Source of the DNA: Skeletonema tropicum
Taxonomy: Eukaryota > Bacillariophyta > Thalassiosirophyceae > Thalassiosirales > Thalassiosiraceae
DNA: 64,000 bases
Direction: 5' to 3'
Assembly: GCA_037178625.1 (NCBI GenBank)
Contig: CM074144.1
Location: 248,001-312,000, forward strand
The position numbers were made by a program, and so were the translations under genes. Below the pieces are notes generated by a model that worked only from the letters and a program-made list of their open reading frames with translations, made no database searches and was not told the DNA's origin. This document shows, piece by piece, positions 33,423 through 44,188 of this stretch (its first letter is position 1; every line of letters begins with the position of its first letter).

Positions 33423-33832
33423 TTAGTAACGTGATGAGTTACTAATATTGATATTTTCATGCTCATGCTCATGCCTTGCCTCGATTACACGCTGGAATGA
33501 ACTACTACGTTCCTTACTCCGCAGCACAAGCTGTTGCCCAAATGATACCAAAATCTGATCTAGGCTAAGATGGATTGTGCTCTTAGGTGCTTTGATAGCA
33601 GACAAGAATTCTCTTGTGCTATTTCTCTCTTGCACCAATAAATCATTCACGGAGAAAGCTTGGACCCCTTCATCATTGAAGAACTGAAGAACTGCTTGTA
33701 ACATTTCATTGATTCTTGCGAATTACTTGCAAAGTACACTGATGGAGTGCTGTTGGCAGCAGTTTCGTCCTGTTCTATCATGATCAGATGACCACGTCTT
33801 ATCATATCAAGCACTTCTGTCTTGCCTGCCAT
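33423..33832 (-). pseudogene. Frameshifted gene remnant of unknown family
   Basis: Two minus-strand frames join with one shift near 33710: the first begins MAGKTEVLDMIRRGH, the second reads on as INEMLQAVLQFFNDEGVQ and ends in a HEHEHEN tail. No domain is recognised. It has the same orientation as the LRR pseudogene upstream but is probably unrelated. Confidence 0.4.
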
Positions 33833-33964
33833 CTTTCCTGGTCAAGAAGGTGTAACGTGAGATGCATGCCTCTATCTGCGCCTGTTGCACGAAATATTGC
33901 CGTGGTAATGAGAGCGATGCGGATTAGAGTAATGTTGTAATTATTATGCATATGTATTTAAATA

Positions 33965-33979
33965 TCCCAGAGCCCCCCC
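33965..33979. repeat. Poly-C tract
   Basis: An uninterrupted run of C followed by GCCCC in the gap between two pseudogenes. Confidence 0.8.
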
Positions 33980-34003
33980 CCCCCCGCCCCTACTTTCGGC
34001 GCC

Positions 34004-35271
34004 TTATGTTGCTGCGTTTGACATCATCCTTCCCATCTGATGGTTCTCCAATCGATGCTTAGTGTCTAGCTCTTCCACCTCGATTCCATTTTCGACCACT
34101 GTCACTACTTTAGCTTGATGCCCTGCGATTGTAGCAGCATGAGAAACCCTTTCCTTTGCTGTTGGATATCCTGGTGAATACGGCCCTTCACGTTTACAGT
34201 GGAGAGCAACGTCATCATTGACGACGATAACGAACGCCAAATAAAGTTCTCCCTGTCCATGATGACGATGTATCAATGACAGAATCTCAGGTAGGTGGAG
34301 AGGATCAATCTCACTATACACGGAATGATCGACGCCCTGTAGACGGCACAAATCTGCTCTTTTCGCGCTATTTAGCTGTGTCTCGATTACCTTTGATCTG
34401 CCAGCTTCTTCATAGCTTTCAAATGATACTGGGTTGCTTGCGACTTCGTTGATTCTTGTAGCCATGTCAATGCGCGTTTGAATTTCATTACCTTCATTGG
34501 GGTTGTCATTCACAAAGATACATTTCAAGGTATGATTTGATTGCAGCATTAAATTGATGCTGGAGACATTATTCATCTATCCTTGGTTGGATATGTCATT
34601 ATTCCCACGTAAATTTAGAAGCATCAGTGATGCATTGTTTTGTAGTTCATCCACTAGAATTTCCACTTCGTCGTCGTCAATCAGTTTGTCAACGAGATAT
34701 AGATTTGTTAGAATACTATTTTCATTTAGACATAACCATTTCAATTGTCTTGGGACATTCTCACTGTCAATCTCGATAGAACTAATGCCGCAGCTATTGC
34801 ATCACAACTCCGCAATGGGACTATTACATGCGGTCCGCACCAGCATATTGAATCCTTCTGATGGTATATTATTGTTAATGAGATCCAAATGTATGACATT
34901 GGAAGTACTCTGTAGAAATGGCACCATGCACTGCACTCCTGCCACGCTTGTTTCATTGAAGCCTCTAGCTGCAAATTTTCGATCGAGTTGCTACCTGTCA
35001 TTCCCCGGAAGAAAAACGACATCTTATGGTCGTCGAGGGCACCTCTATCGAGACGTAAAAAATCAATGTAATTATTATTGGCAACATCGCGACCTAGCCG
35101 CTCCCAATCCTCGACGGTGATGTTTTGAAAATAGGAATGACCTCTCCCAACTAACCGCGTCACATCAGGATCATTTTCCCTTATTCCCCTCACAATAGCA
35201 TTGAACCAAGATATTGAACGCAGTACCATAATTGCGCAGAGAAGACACAAAGAGATCGCTGCCGGCTTCAC
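34004..35271 (-). pseudogene. RNI-type LRR protein pseudogene
   Basis: Begins with a hydrophobic start and WERLGRDVANNN...FLRLDRGALDD, then LRR units (NVIHLDLINNNIPSEGFNML, LKWLCLNENSI, LMLLNLRGNN, LKCIFVNDNPNEG) and a helical tail (IDMATRINE...SVYSEIDPLHLPEIL). Reading it through needs one frameshift near 34930 and passes a TGA (about 34800) and a TAG (about 34577). The ribonuclease-inhibitor-like LRR type is common in diatom genomes. This copy cannot make a full protein. Confidence 0.75.
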
Positions 35272-35414
35272 TGTTCACTGCGCAGTTCTACTGTAGCTCT
35301 TCTATTCTCCCTCTACTGTGTACATTACTACATATTGTATGTATTGAAGTGGTATGGTGTGAACGTGAAACGTGTAACGTGAAGACTCGAAATGCCAAAA
35401 AATAAGTAAAATGT

Positions 35415-36229
35415 AGGGTACAAGAATTTCACCCTTTTTGAATTTCTTGGAATTTTCAGGGTGAAATGTCAAGGAATGTCAAGGAATTTCAGTTTCAAAT
35501 TTCACTAGCTTATTTCCCAAACTAATTCTCTCTACAAAATATTCTCGCACCCCTGCCCCACCATCATTCTCGAGTTTCTACGTAGTGAAGAGAGTCTGCA
35601 ATCCTCTTTCCAAGCATCTTCTTCGCATGCATGATATGACGAAGGTTCTCGTATCCTCGAAGAAGTGCAACACCAGTTGGATCCAACATCCTATATCGAT
35701 CCTTTGTAAGAATGGTGTTCTTCAAAGGTTTGGCCCTACGTTCACAATCCATCGATCCTACAGTTCCCATAGACAGAAGAGGCTTGGCAACCAAACGATA
35801 GAAGTCAGACGTCCCTGCATAACACTCAAACCATCCCAAGCGTCCAGAAATAGCACCGGTTGTTTCCACATACTCTACCACATCTTTGATACCAAAAAAC
35901 TTGTTTCTTTGCAGATCCTCCGAAGACGAAGATGGAATTTGTGGAAGGGGATCTGCGAAGGATTCAAATCAGCCATTGGTTTGAGTATCAAACTCCTCGA
36001 AATCCTTCAACACTCTCTTCCCCATCTCATCAGAACCATCATCATCCAAGGGCACATACCACTCGACCATCTTTCTCACAAGTCCGTTCCTGCCAGATGA
36101 TTGATGTCCCGTTCCCGCCAGAACTTATGTGAAATTTCATTTTTGGCCAAAATTGTGACAAGTTGCACCCTGAAAGTTTCCGGAAACTTCTAGTTGTGAA
36201 ATTTCACCTGTTTGAAATTCTTTTACCCT
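35415..36229. mobile_element. 815-bp TIR DNA transposon remnant with 10-bp target duplication
   Basis: The ends AGGGTACAAGAATTTCA (35415) and the complement of AGGGTAAAAGAATTTCA (ending 36229) match at 16 of 17 positions. They are flanked directly by AGTAAAATGT on both sides (35405-35414 and 36230-36239). Inside both ends GAATTTC-like motifs recur, as in subterminal transposase-binding repeats. The 10-bp duplication is like Mutator elements; the enclosed protein fragment looks hAT-like, so the superfamily is open. Confidence 0.8.
35564..35986 (-). pseudogene. Transposase C-terminal fragment
   Basis: The fragment reads from 35986 (just after an in-frame TGA) to the stop at 35564. The core (GSMDCERRAKPLKNTILTKD, then GVALLRGYENLRHI) resembles the dimerisation region at the end of hAT-type transposases, where CER starts the motif. 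It has no catalytic residues and lies entirely within the TIR element, so it is the leftover of the element's own gene. Confidence 0.5.
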
Positions 36230-36239
36230 AGTAAAATGT

Positions 36240-36945
36240 CCGGCAAGTCTGAGCGGTATCCAGCAGTTATGGGTGGTGACGCTAGTAGCGCGCCTAAGTA
36301 CTTGTAATTTTGATCGAAAATTTATAAGTTAGATAGTGTAGTCGAATATTGACTCCATAACAAAAGTAAGACTACCATTAGAAAGCTCTACTCCTCTACT
36401 ATTCGACTGATGTGTTGCTTTTGTTATTTGGTCGACTATGAGTCGAGTTACATCCGTCCAAAATTGAGCGTGTGCTTGACTTTGGTGTTTGCTCTCTTAT
36501 TCGACACGCATTCCCAGTTCCGGCATTTACCACTACAAGATAGAGCAGTGAATGTAGATATCGATGGAATACAATGCCGGAGCTGGGAAGGCACGAGGGA
36601 CCGAGAACCATCCATTGCGCTCGATGGTATGATTCGTGCGATTTGAATTTTTTTGGTCATTTTTAACTAGCGTTCATCTAGCAAATCACACAATTCGGCC
36701 TCCAACATGCCGATGACATTGGGAATGGTCGTTCTCGGCAACCAATCGGCCAAATCACTCCGTTCAACTTGCTACACCCTTCACAACAACCCAATAGACA
36801 GATATTGTAAGGTGGCGACGGCGGAGCATTCATAGTCTTGCTCATAATAATGGTCTAAGTCGTCCCATCATTGCCGCACAATTATTAATCGCACATTGGC
36901 TTCATATTCCCTCCATCGTCGTCGCTGTAACGCTATTCCATAAGG
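36240..36945. other. Non-coding region with a repeat shared with 57.7-57.8 kb
   Basis: Sequence from about 36420 (ATTTGGTCGACTATG...CGTCCAAA...TGACTTTGG) recurs inverted at about 57745-57825. Next to it lies an inverted repeat TTCCCAGTTCCGGCATT (36511-36527) with AATGCCGGAGCTGGGAA (36573-36589). No gene is recognised in the rest. Confidence 0.5.
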
Positions 36946-37067
36946 CGGAAGCGGCGAAGCCCTCTTGGCACAAAAGGGAGCGAATCATTATCGACTGTTC
37001 TAAAATATCCCGCCGATCCTTCGCGGCAGGGTCAGACCTGAAAGTAGAGTCGATGTCCGTACTGGCC
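36946..37067 (-). pseudogene. First-exon fragment of an LRR gene
   Basis: Minus-strand reading (DRRDILEQSIMIRSLLCQEG) corresponds to the N-terminus of LRR copies A and D (DRRDLLEQAIMIRSLL). The start codon is changed to ACG, and the homology ends after about 40 codons. It is a fifth, truncated LRR copy upstream of cassette C. Confidence 0.8.
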
Positions 37068-37165
37068 TAGTAAGTACTTATGAACACACACTTACAACTC
37101 GGAACCTCCGAGAGACTTCCGAACTTACTTCTGAATTACAAGCTCAGTACTCAGTACACTACTTG

Positions 37166-37405
37166 CTATCGCAGATTCCAACATTTATTCAGAGCCTCCG
37201 TCCTGAACTCACCATTGGATCGACTACCGGCCTTTCGGAAATCTCCCTCAACAACAGCCATGCGCTCTAACTTCTTCTTTGAGATTTGTTTCTCCATCAT
37301 ATCAATATCCACAGAGTTGAAAGTCAAAAGACGGTACACAGCCACAGGACGATTCTGCCCGATACGATGGCACCTATCCATAGCTTGGCTATCCTGAGTT
37401 GTATT
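37166..37405 (-). pseudogene. SNF2-family (DDM1/LSH-like) helicase fragment
   Basis: Minus-strand text DSQAMDRCHRIGQNRPVAVY followed by MMEKQISKKKLERM is helicase motif VI of SNF2 ATPases and the brace-like helix behind it, closest by eye to the DDM1/LSH group. Motifs I-V are absent. The homology ends abruptly at about 37400, where zinc-finger gene sequence in the opposite orientation begins. It is a captured exon or exon part, not a working gene. Confidence 0.8.
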
Positions 37406-37926
37406 ATCTGCGGCAGGGAAGGAGGGGGGAATGTCATCTTCTTCGACGAAAGAAATGACTCTATCGTCCTTAACCAACAGAGCAGAGCAATGCTCATCCA
37501 CCAGAGGGACCAGCCCCCACCAGCAAAGGGGAGATCGAGGAGTTGCACAGGATTGGATCTCACATTTCGCTGCAAAGGCCGTTGCAGCTCAAAAGGAGAA
37601 GAAGATTGGTCAAGAGAATGAATCACACAAAGATCAAACAAAAAGTGACAAGCAAGAAGAGGTCGAGAAAGATATGTTCCATTGAATCATGCACCAGTCA
37701 AGCTAGAGTCGGAGGTCTATGTCAAAGACATGGATCAAAAGCCAGCCTCTGCAAGTTCGAGGGGTGCACCAATCAAGTTATCAACGGGGGAGTCTGCATC
37801 AGACACGGAGCAAAGGTTGCACCCAAGAAAAAGGGACCACGCCTTCGATGCTCGGTGGAGACGTGTACAAACATCGCTAGGAATGGCGATTTGTGTATTC
37901 GACATGGGGCGACAGAGCACGTTTAG
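37406..37926 (+). pseudogene. Zinc-finger-repeat gene fragment, cassette C
   Basis: Begins inside the ATCTGCGGCAG-GAAGGAGG block that copy A has at 11381, and runs through the linker and three fingers (GGLCQRHG, GGVCIRHG, GDLCIRHG). It ends at ACAGAGCACG, where sequence similarity to copies A and B stops. A frameshift lies near 37550. Neither the acidic N-terminal part nor fingers four to six are present. Confidence 0.85.
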
Positions 37927-38041
37927 AATCTATGGTTGTCTTTTAAAATCTTAAGTTTCGAGTTTATCATAAATGTTCGATGTATCCTAATTCGACTCTT
38001 CTACTTATCACCTTCACATTCAGATAGAGTCGATTTCCCAG

Positions 38042-41000
38042 CTAGATGAAGCCACTCTTGTATTCTGTCTCCTCTGTTTCCTGCTCTTCATCACGGGACA
38101 TTGCCTCGCTATGTTGAGACACGATGATCTGCCCCTCCTGACATGAAGTCTCGTCCTCCATTTCATTCATTCTTTCTCCCTCTCCTACAACTTCTTCTGG
38201 CAGATTACCTTCCGATTCAGCTGTGTGTGCATTCAAGCTTTCACCTACAGCACATTGAGGGGTGCTTTCGGATGATAAAGCTGCTGGTGCATGCGATTCT
38301 AGGAGTTTTTGAACTGTCTCACGGAGTTTTGTAATCTTCTCTTCCATCTCAAGTGCTTTCTTCTCCTGGTGAAAGCGTAGCATACCAAGCTCCTCCTGTT
38401 GAGATATAATCTGAGCCTTTTGAAGAGCAATTTCCTCCTTCATTTCATCTAGAGCGCCTTCCTTTTCTGCTTCTGAACCTGAACTGGATTCCGACTGATC
38501 GGATGCATGCGCAGTCCATTTCTCATTGCATGCTTCCATTAAAGCAAAGATATATTCGTCTAAATCCATAACAAATAACACAATCACTGCATTAAGTATA
38601 ATATCGGTATTGCCCGTGGCGATTGCTTTGTTGTAAATGGTACTAACCTGAGTGAGGTGAGGTGACAAAATGTTGTCTTAGAAGATTCGAGAACAATTAC
38701 TGAGAATCGGAGTAATCATAGCAACAACTTACATACAAGGCAAATAGTGCAATAGAACACATCCCTATCCCGCCAATGAAATATCGGATCCTTGCGCCGA
38801 GAGAGTGCCGAACTCTCGATGAGTGGTATATCAACTTGGATCCATTAATCGAATCCTTTCCAAGATTAGCAATCATTAACATGCAGAAAATTGCCCAGCC
38901 ATATCCATTCAAGTCGGAGGTGTCCCTGCACTCATATGTGTCTCGAGGGCATTTCCAGGTGAATTGTATGTCGATTGAGTCTTTTTGCAGGTTGGCCTCC
39001 GAAGCTATGACAAAGAAGATGAGAATTGCAACCTGTATGCCGAGTGTAACAAAAGCCACCAGCCAACCTTGGACGCAGTCTGTAACGAAGAAAGAATATA
39101 CTGATCCATTGCCAATTTTGCTCAAAGCATACTTGTCATTGAATTGTCATCTTCTTCGAGCCTCCTTTCTTGCATCGACATCGTCGGAGTGTTTTCACGG
39201 TTCCTACGTTTGCTGAAGAAGTATGAACCGAGGACGACCATGTAACAAAGTACAATGAAGCAAGATATGAGAACAGCAGCAAATTGGCTGAGGCCTAATT
39301 TTTCTGCAATTATTTATTTAATTTTTCTGCAATTTATTTATTTAATTTTTCTGCAATTAGTATTTATTTAATTTTTCTGCAATTAGTGTGTCTTCTTGTG
39401 GATAACAATCCTCATTTGCGTTACCTTTCCGTGCGGTGCAAATGAAAGTTGGAGTTCGTGAGAGCTATTGTAAATAATAGCAGATGATTTGAATTGAGTA
39501 ACAACTTGAGTACTTACAGCACATTGTACAATGTTCGCACTTCATTGGATCTTTAAAGGCAGACGGCACGCCACAGTCTGTGACGAATGTGGAATTTCCG
39601 TATTCACTCTCATCCAATTGTATTGCATCAGGAATTCCAGTAATTCTATTGCTTTGAAGTTGAAGTAGTTTAAGCTTCGTCAACTTTCCCAAGCTTTCAG
39701 GTGCTGTTCCGGTAAAGGCATTGTAACTGAGACGCAGGTACGTGAGGTTGGGAAGTAGGCCAATCTCTGTCGGAATCGATCCCTGTGAGGTGAGTCGCGT
39801 TCAGTGCAAGGCATTGATGTTAGGTGAGAGTTAGCAACAAAAACATAGTAAAATAATATATTCGGCACATGAGCATCACCTTCATGTCATAGTCACTCAA
39901 GTCCAACTTTTCGATTGAAGTTAGCTTTCCAATGCTCTCACTCAATCTCCCTGACAGGCCACCCGATTTGTGATATTATCGCAAGTGACTCCCTTCCAGT
40001 TGCAGTGTGTTTCATACTCGTGCTGCCACAGTGATCCATTAGTCCACTCTGCACCTTTCGCCGAATCATAAAATTCACTCAAGGCATTTCGTTCGATTGG
40101 GCACAGTGTGGTGTCATTCACTAGATCGAAATTTTCGACACTATGCAAAATACAAAGACTCAAAGGAGCTGTTTCAGATAAATTGTAGAAGAGATTTCCT
40201 TCCAAGAGAATAGAAGCATCCCGAAGCTGACCGACCTCAGAAGGAATCCTTCCATTCAGTGTATTATTTGAGAGATCAAGGCGTTTCAAGACACCTGAAA
40301 ATAACCTCAACACAAGTGACAAGTATGAGCACATCTTATTCATCGCACAGAGCAAGATATGACAGTGACAGACAATTACTCACCTTCAAGCATTCCAAGC
40401 GCGGGAGGAATCGAACTTCTTAGGACGTTGTTGGACAATTCCAACACTTCGAGCACAGCCATGCTTCCGATGGAGGATGGAATAGTACCTGTGAGCTTGT
40501 TGCCAGATAAATCCACAATTTTGAGAGATTGGAACCTTCCTAGATCGTCTGGAATCGATCCCGTAAATCCGTTCCCGTTCGTTTGGTTGGACAAGTCAAG
40601 CTCTTGGAGACTCAAAATCGATTCTGCAAAACTTGGCAGCAGCCCGGAGAGAGCGTTCGATGACATATTAAAATAACGTAACTGTGGGAGATCATTCAAT
40701 GACTCCGGAAGACTCCCAGAGAGAGCGTTGTGTGACATATCAAATTGTCTCAAGTGTGGAAGATTATTTATTGACTTTGGAAGACTGCCGTAGATTTGAT
40801 TGTTTTGTGCAAAGAATTGCTCAATGTTGGGTGGAACGTTCTTTAGAAGGACAGTGCCATTAGTATTTATAGCATTGATACTCACGTCACAATAGCGTAG
40901 TGTTTGAAGGGGTGATACTTTGTACTTTTCAAAGCGACGCATAGACGTGAAGTTGTTATTGCTGAAGTCAGAGTGTGTTATCGATGGAGTGACAAGTGCA

Positions 41001-43205
41001 TTTATCTCTCCACTGAGCAGATTGCCAGAGACATCAAAGTGTTTGAGTGAATCAAGATTGTAGAGAGGAAGATATTCAATCGTACCAGTGAGCTTGTTAT
41101 CTGCCAATTGAACCATCTCAAGCTTGTGCAGAATTGCCAAACCATACTTAATGTAATACCATTCGCTTTCACGGGCGGGTGTGCCATCCGACAAGGTATA
41201 GTTGCGTTTGCGTGTGTATACAGGAAACTGGCCTGCAAGGTTGTTTTCTTTTAAATCAATACTGGTGACGTTGCCCTCAAAGTTGCAAGATATTCCATAC
41301 CACTGGCAATGATGTATAGACTCATTCATCCAACCATCATTGTTTACCCAGTTCGGACCATTTGCATTATTGTATATTGCCTCCAGGCTTGTCCTCTCCC
41401 ACCCATCATCAATGGTCCTCCTCGCAATCAATCTATCATATTGAACACAAGGATTCGTGAACTCTTGGCTGACATTATTCATATTCAAGATTGTTTTCGG
41501 CTTCAACGCCTGTCCAAATTCATTCTGAGCGTAGTTGAAGAAATCGCAGAAACACGTCGGACTGGTTTGGTAGATGTAGGTGTGAAAACGGCGAGAGGCA
41601 AAGCTCGTGGATGGGCCGTATCGATGAAAAGATTCATGGTAATAATCTCCACAGCAATATTCAGCTGCATATTCACAAGCTTCTACCACTCCTGCATCAC
41701 AAAGAGGTGACCAAAAGTCACATTTGCACTCATTGTACAATCCAACAGCGTAATGGCGTTCGATTTCAAAGCGAACGCCCACTTCTGTATCTTTCACTTC
41801 TGTATCTATGATAATTTCGACATCATGGTCTCCACAGGAACAAGACCCTGCTTCTCTGCAAAACAGAACGCTATCCTTGTCCTCGAACTCCATCACATCA
41901 ATGTAGTCTTGACATTGTGACACGAAACCGTCACACTGGAGGTATGTATAGAATTAGTGTTAGTGACACAATGCATTCACATTCAATCTAACTTCAAAGG
42001 AAGAATATATCTGGACTTACAGAACGAACCCCCCCCCCGCAATAGCAACAGTTTTCAATTGCAGGTCCCATATCTCCTGACTGCCAACCAACGTCAGCAC
42101 ATACAATAGGCTGTTGTTCATATTCTTCACATTCACGACAACCAGCATCCTTCCAGTTGGGCGTGTCCAAACAGAACTGCGTTGGATATGAAACCAGAGA
42201 ATTTGATAGATTGAAAGAGTTGGAGGTAGTGGTTGGATGAGAAGTACTACTTCGACCTTGACAAAAACAGCAGTGAGTTGTTGCTGGTCCCATATCTCCT
42301 GCCCAATCCTCAGCGTTGGGACATCCTGGTTCAAAATATTGTTCATAATAATCACACCCTTCACCGAAAATATCCTTCCAACCCGGCGTGTCCAGACATG
42401 CTGACGACCTCAATTCAAATGCACCAGATTTCATACGATGATTGCTGGCAGTGACAGCAGCCGGTGAGAAGATGGGAGGCGGCACAACCGCTGGCAATGG
42501 ACTGACAATATCGTGCGACGTGGATGCTACATTATCAATATTCGTTCGGTGGTCCTTTTGCTTTCGTCGAAGTGATGACGATGCAGATGGTGGCAAGGCT
42601 CGGGGAGCTTCCCCCTCTCCTGATGCATCACTTTGATGAATCAGTGAGAGGGGGGAAATCAACGTCTTCATGGATCCATTTAATACGACCGTCATAATAA
42701 TCATTGAAACAATTCCACCGCTCAGCCATGAGTAAGACTTCAGCTTGGTCTTCTTTTGCTTTGCTGCCACGGCAACCTTATTGTTCTCCTCGTGACGTTT
42801 CTCCTTCACCGCCTCCGCAGCATCAGCTTCCCTCTTTCCATCGTCGGCGGCAGCTTCATCCATCAACTTCAACTGCTGCTGATCGGATGATACCAACGAT
42901 GGCACCGCCGCTCCCCTCTCCTCCCCCTTATCCATCAATCGTCGAAGCTGTGAATTCAAGAGCCGCTGAGTGACATCCAGCCGCTCATGAGAAAAGGCCG
43001 ACTGATTTCTTCCCATGGCGTTCATGCCTTCCTTCGCAATCTCCTTCAGAGCATCATCGTCATCATTACCACTACCGGCGGAGTCCACTTCGTCATTGTG
43101 CCGTAGAGAATCGATCAGCATCATCATGAACATCTGCTCGAGAAGGCGGCGATCCACCGCAGCGACATCTTTTGAGGAAGCGTCGAGAGTAGTATTGGCC
43201 GTCAT
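38042..43205 (-). pseudogene. LRR receptor-like membrane protein, copy C, disrupted
   Basis: Six-exon layout as in B: 43205-42021, 41935-40384, 40294-39880, 39782-39518, 39424-38733 and 38647-38042, all with GT-AG borders. Three lesions are visible. Exon 3 lacks 25 bases after CDNITNRV (near 39960) and hits a stop. Exon 5 contains an AT-rich four-copy minisatellite with stops (39296-39386). Near 39130 a 10-bp insertion has duplicated ATGACAA. The upstream part would still encode the anchor, two Cys-rich modules, the second Cys-rich domain and the first LRR block. A truncated product of about 1030 aa without the C-terminal membrane part is conceivable. The partner zinc-finger gene is also broken. 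Confidence 0.85.
39296..39386 (+). repeat. AT-rich minisatellite within LRR copy C
   Basis: Four copies of TAATTTTTCTGCAATT plus a TATTTATT spacer, period 23-26 bases, absent from copies A, B and D at the same place. Confidence 0.85.
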
Positions 43206-44188
43206 GATAATAATAATTCAATAATATTCCAGTGTTTGTTTGGTATGTTGTAGTTTTTGCTGCAGCAAAACTGAATGGATGAGTGCCATCGCGACGGCAT
43301 CTCTGTCATTGCTTCGTCCCGCCCTGTCCACCTGCTGCACGCGCCGACACGTTTGATGTATTTGGCATGCGTAATACACATGTTTAGCAAACACATGACT
43401 TCAGCAACGAAATTCACATGGTGTTGCATAAAAACCGCTTTGGTCCTACTAAAGTCCTTGGAAGGATGTATTCCCGCGAACACATCACGGTTGTTTGCTT
43501 CCATGGATTAATTAATCAGATATGCAAGTCAGAATGAAGTGACGATAATGAGACTAGAGAGCTGTGATGTTGCTACAACTTGCCGAGGGTGAAGTTGATG
43601 AGACGATGCAAGCGGATGGAGTGGAAGCTTTCAACGTCATTTCCGACGGCAAACCACCATCGAAACGACCGCAATCTGGAATGCCATAATTAGTCTCCAA
43701 CCGCAGCCACTCGATTTCCCGTTCCAGCGATCTGATGATAGCGCAACGCAACAGCAGATTACGAATAGTGTAGCTTGTTGCGTGCTACAAGCAAAACAAC
43801 TAACAACCAGAAGATTTTTTGATGAGGCGAGGGAAATCACAAATCACCACTTTCACTTCGAGCGGTACTGCGATGTTTTGCGAAATCTCATTTATTTGAC
43901 CATGCCTTGCTTGGCGTGGGCGGAGCGGGCGTGTTGTGTGGCGTCGACGGGAGAGACTTGAGCTTTTAGGTGGTAAGTAGTGCCTTTGATCACTTTCACT
44001 ACTTCTTGGAATGGGTTGCATGTTATCTGATGCTTTGCATACTATGTAGGAGTACCAGCTTGTAATACACACGCGTGTGATGAATTTCCTCAAGGCAAGG
44101 CAAGGCAAGGCAAAGACACCACCATTAAACTGTAACTCTACCTCAAACAACTAATGATAAATCTAAACAACTTTGTCATTATATATCA
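43206..44188. other. Intergenic region upstream of LRR copy C
   Basis: Contains the copy C promoter region and an (AAGGC)4 microsatellite at about 44088-44112. A minus-strand frame at 43554-43751 (IRSLEREIEWLRLE...) has a protein-like look but no recognised family. No firm gene. Confidence 0.35.

Noticed and set aside
37166..37501. Fusion protein of zinc-finger antisense and SNF2
   Set aside because: The first 36 residues are the antisense of the zinc-finger gene; only the later part has homology, so the open frame is accidental.
39296..39386. Regular AT-rich repeats considered as a CRISPR-like array
   Set aside because: Eukaryotic context, unit of 23-26 bases, spacers not unique; an ordinary minisatellite within a pseudogene.
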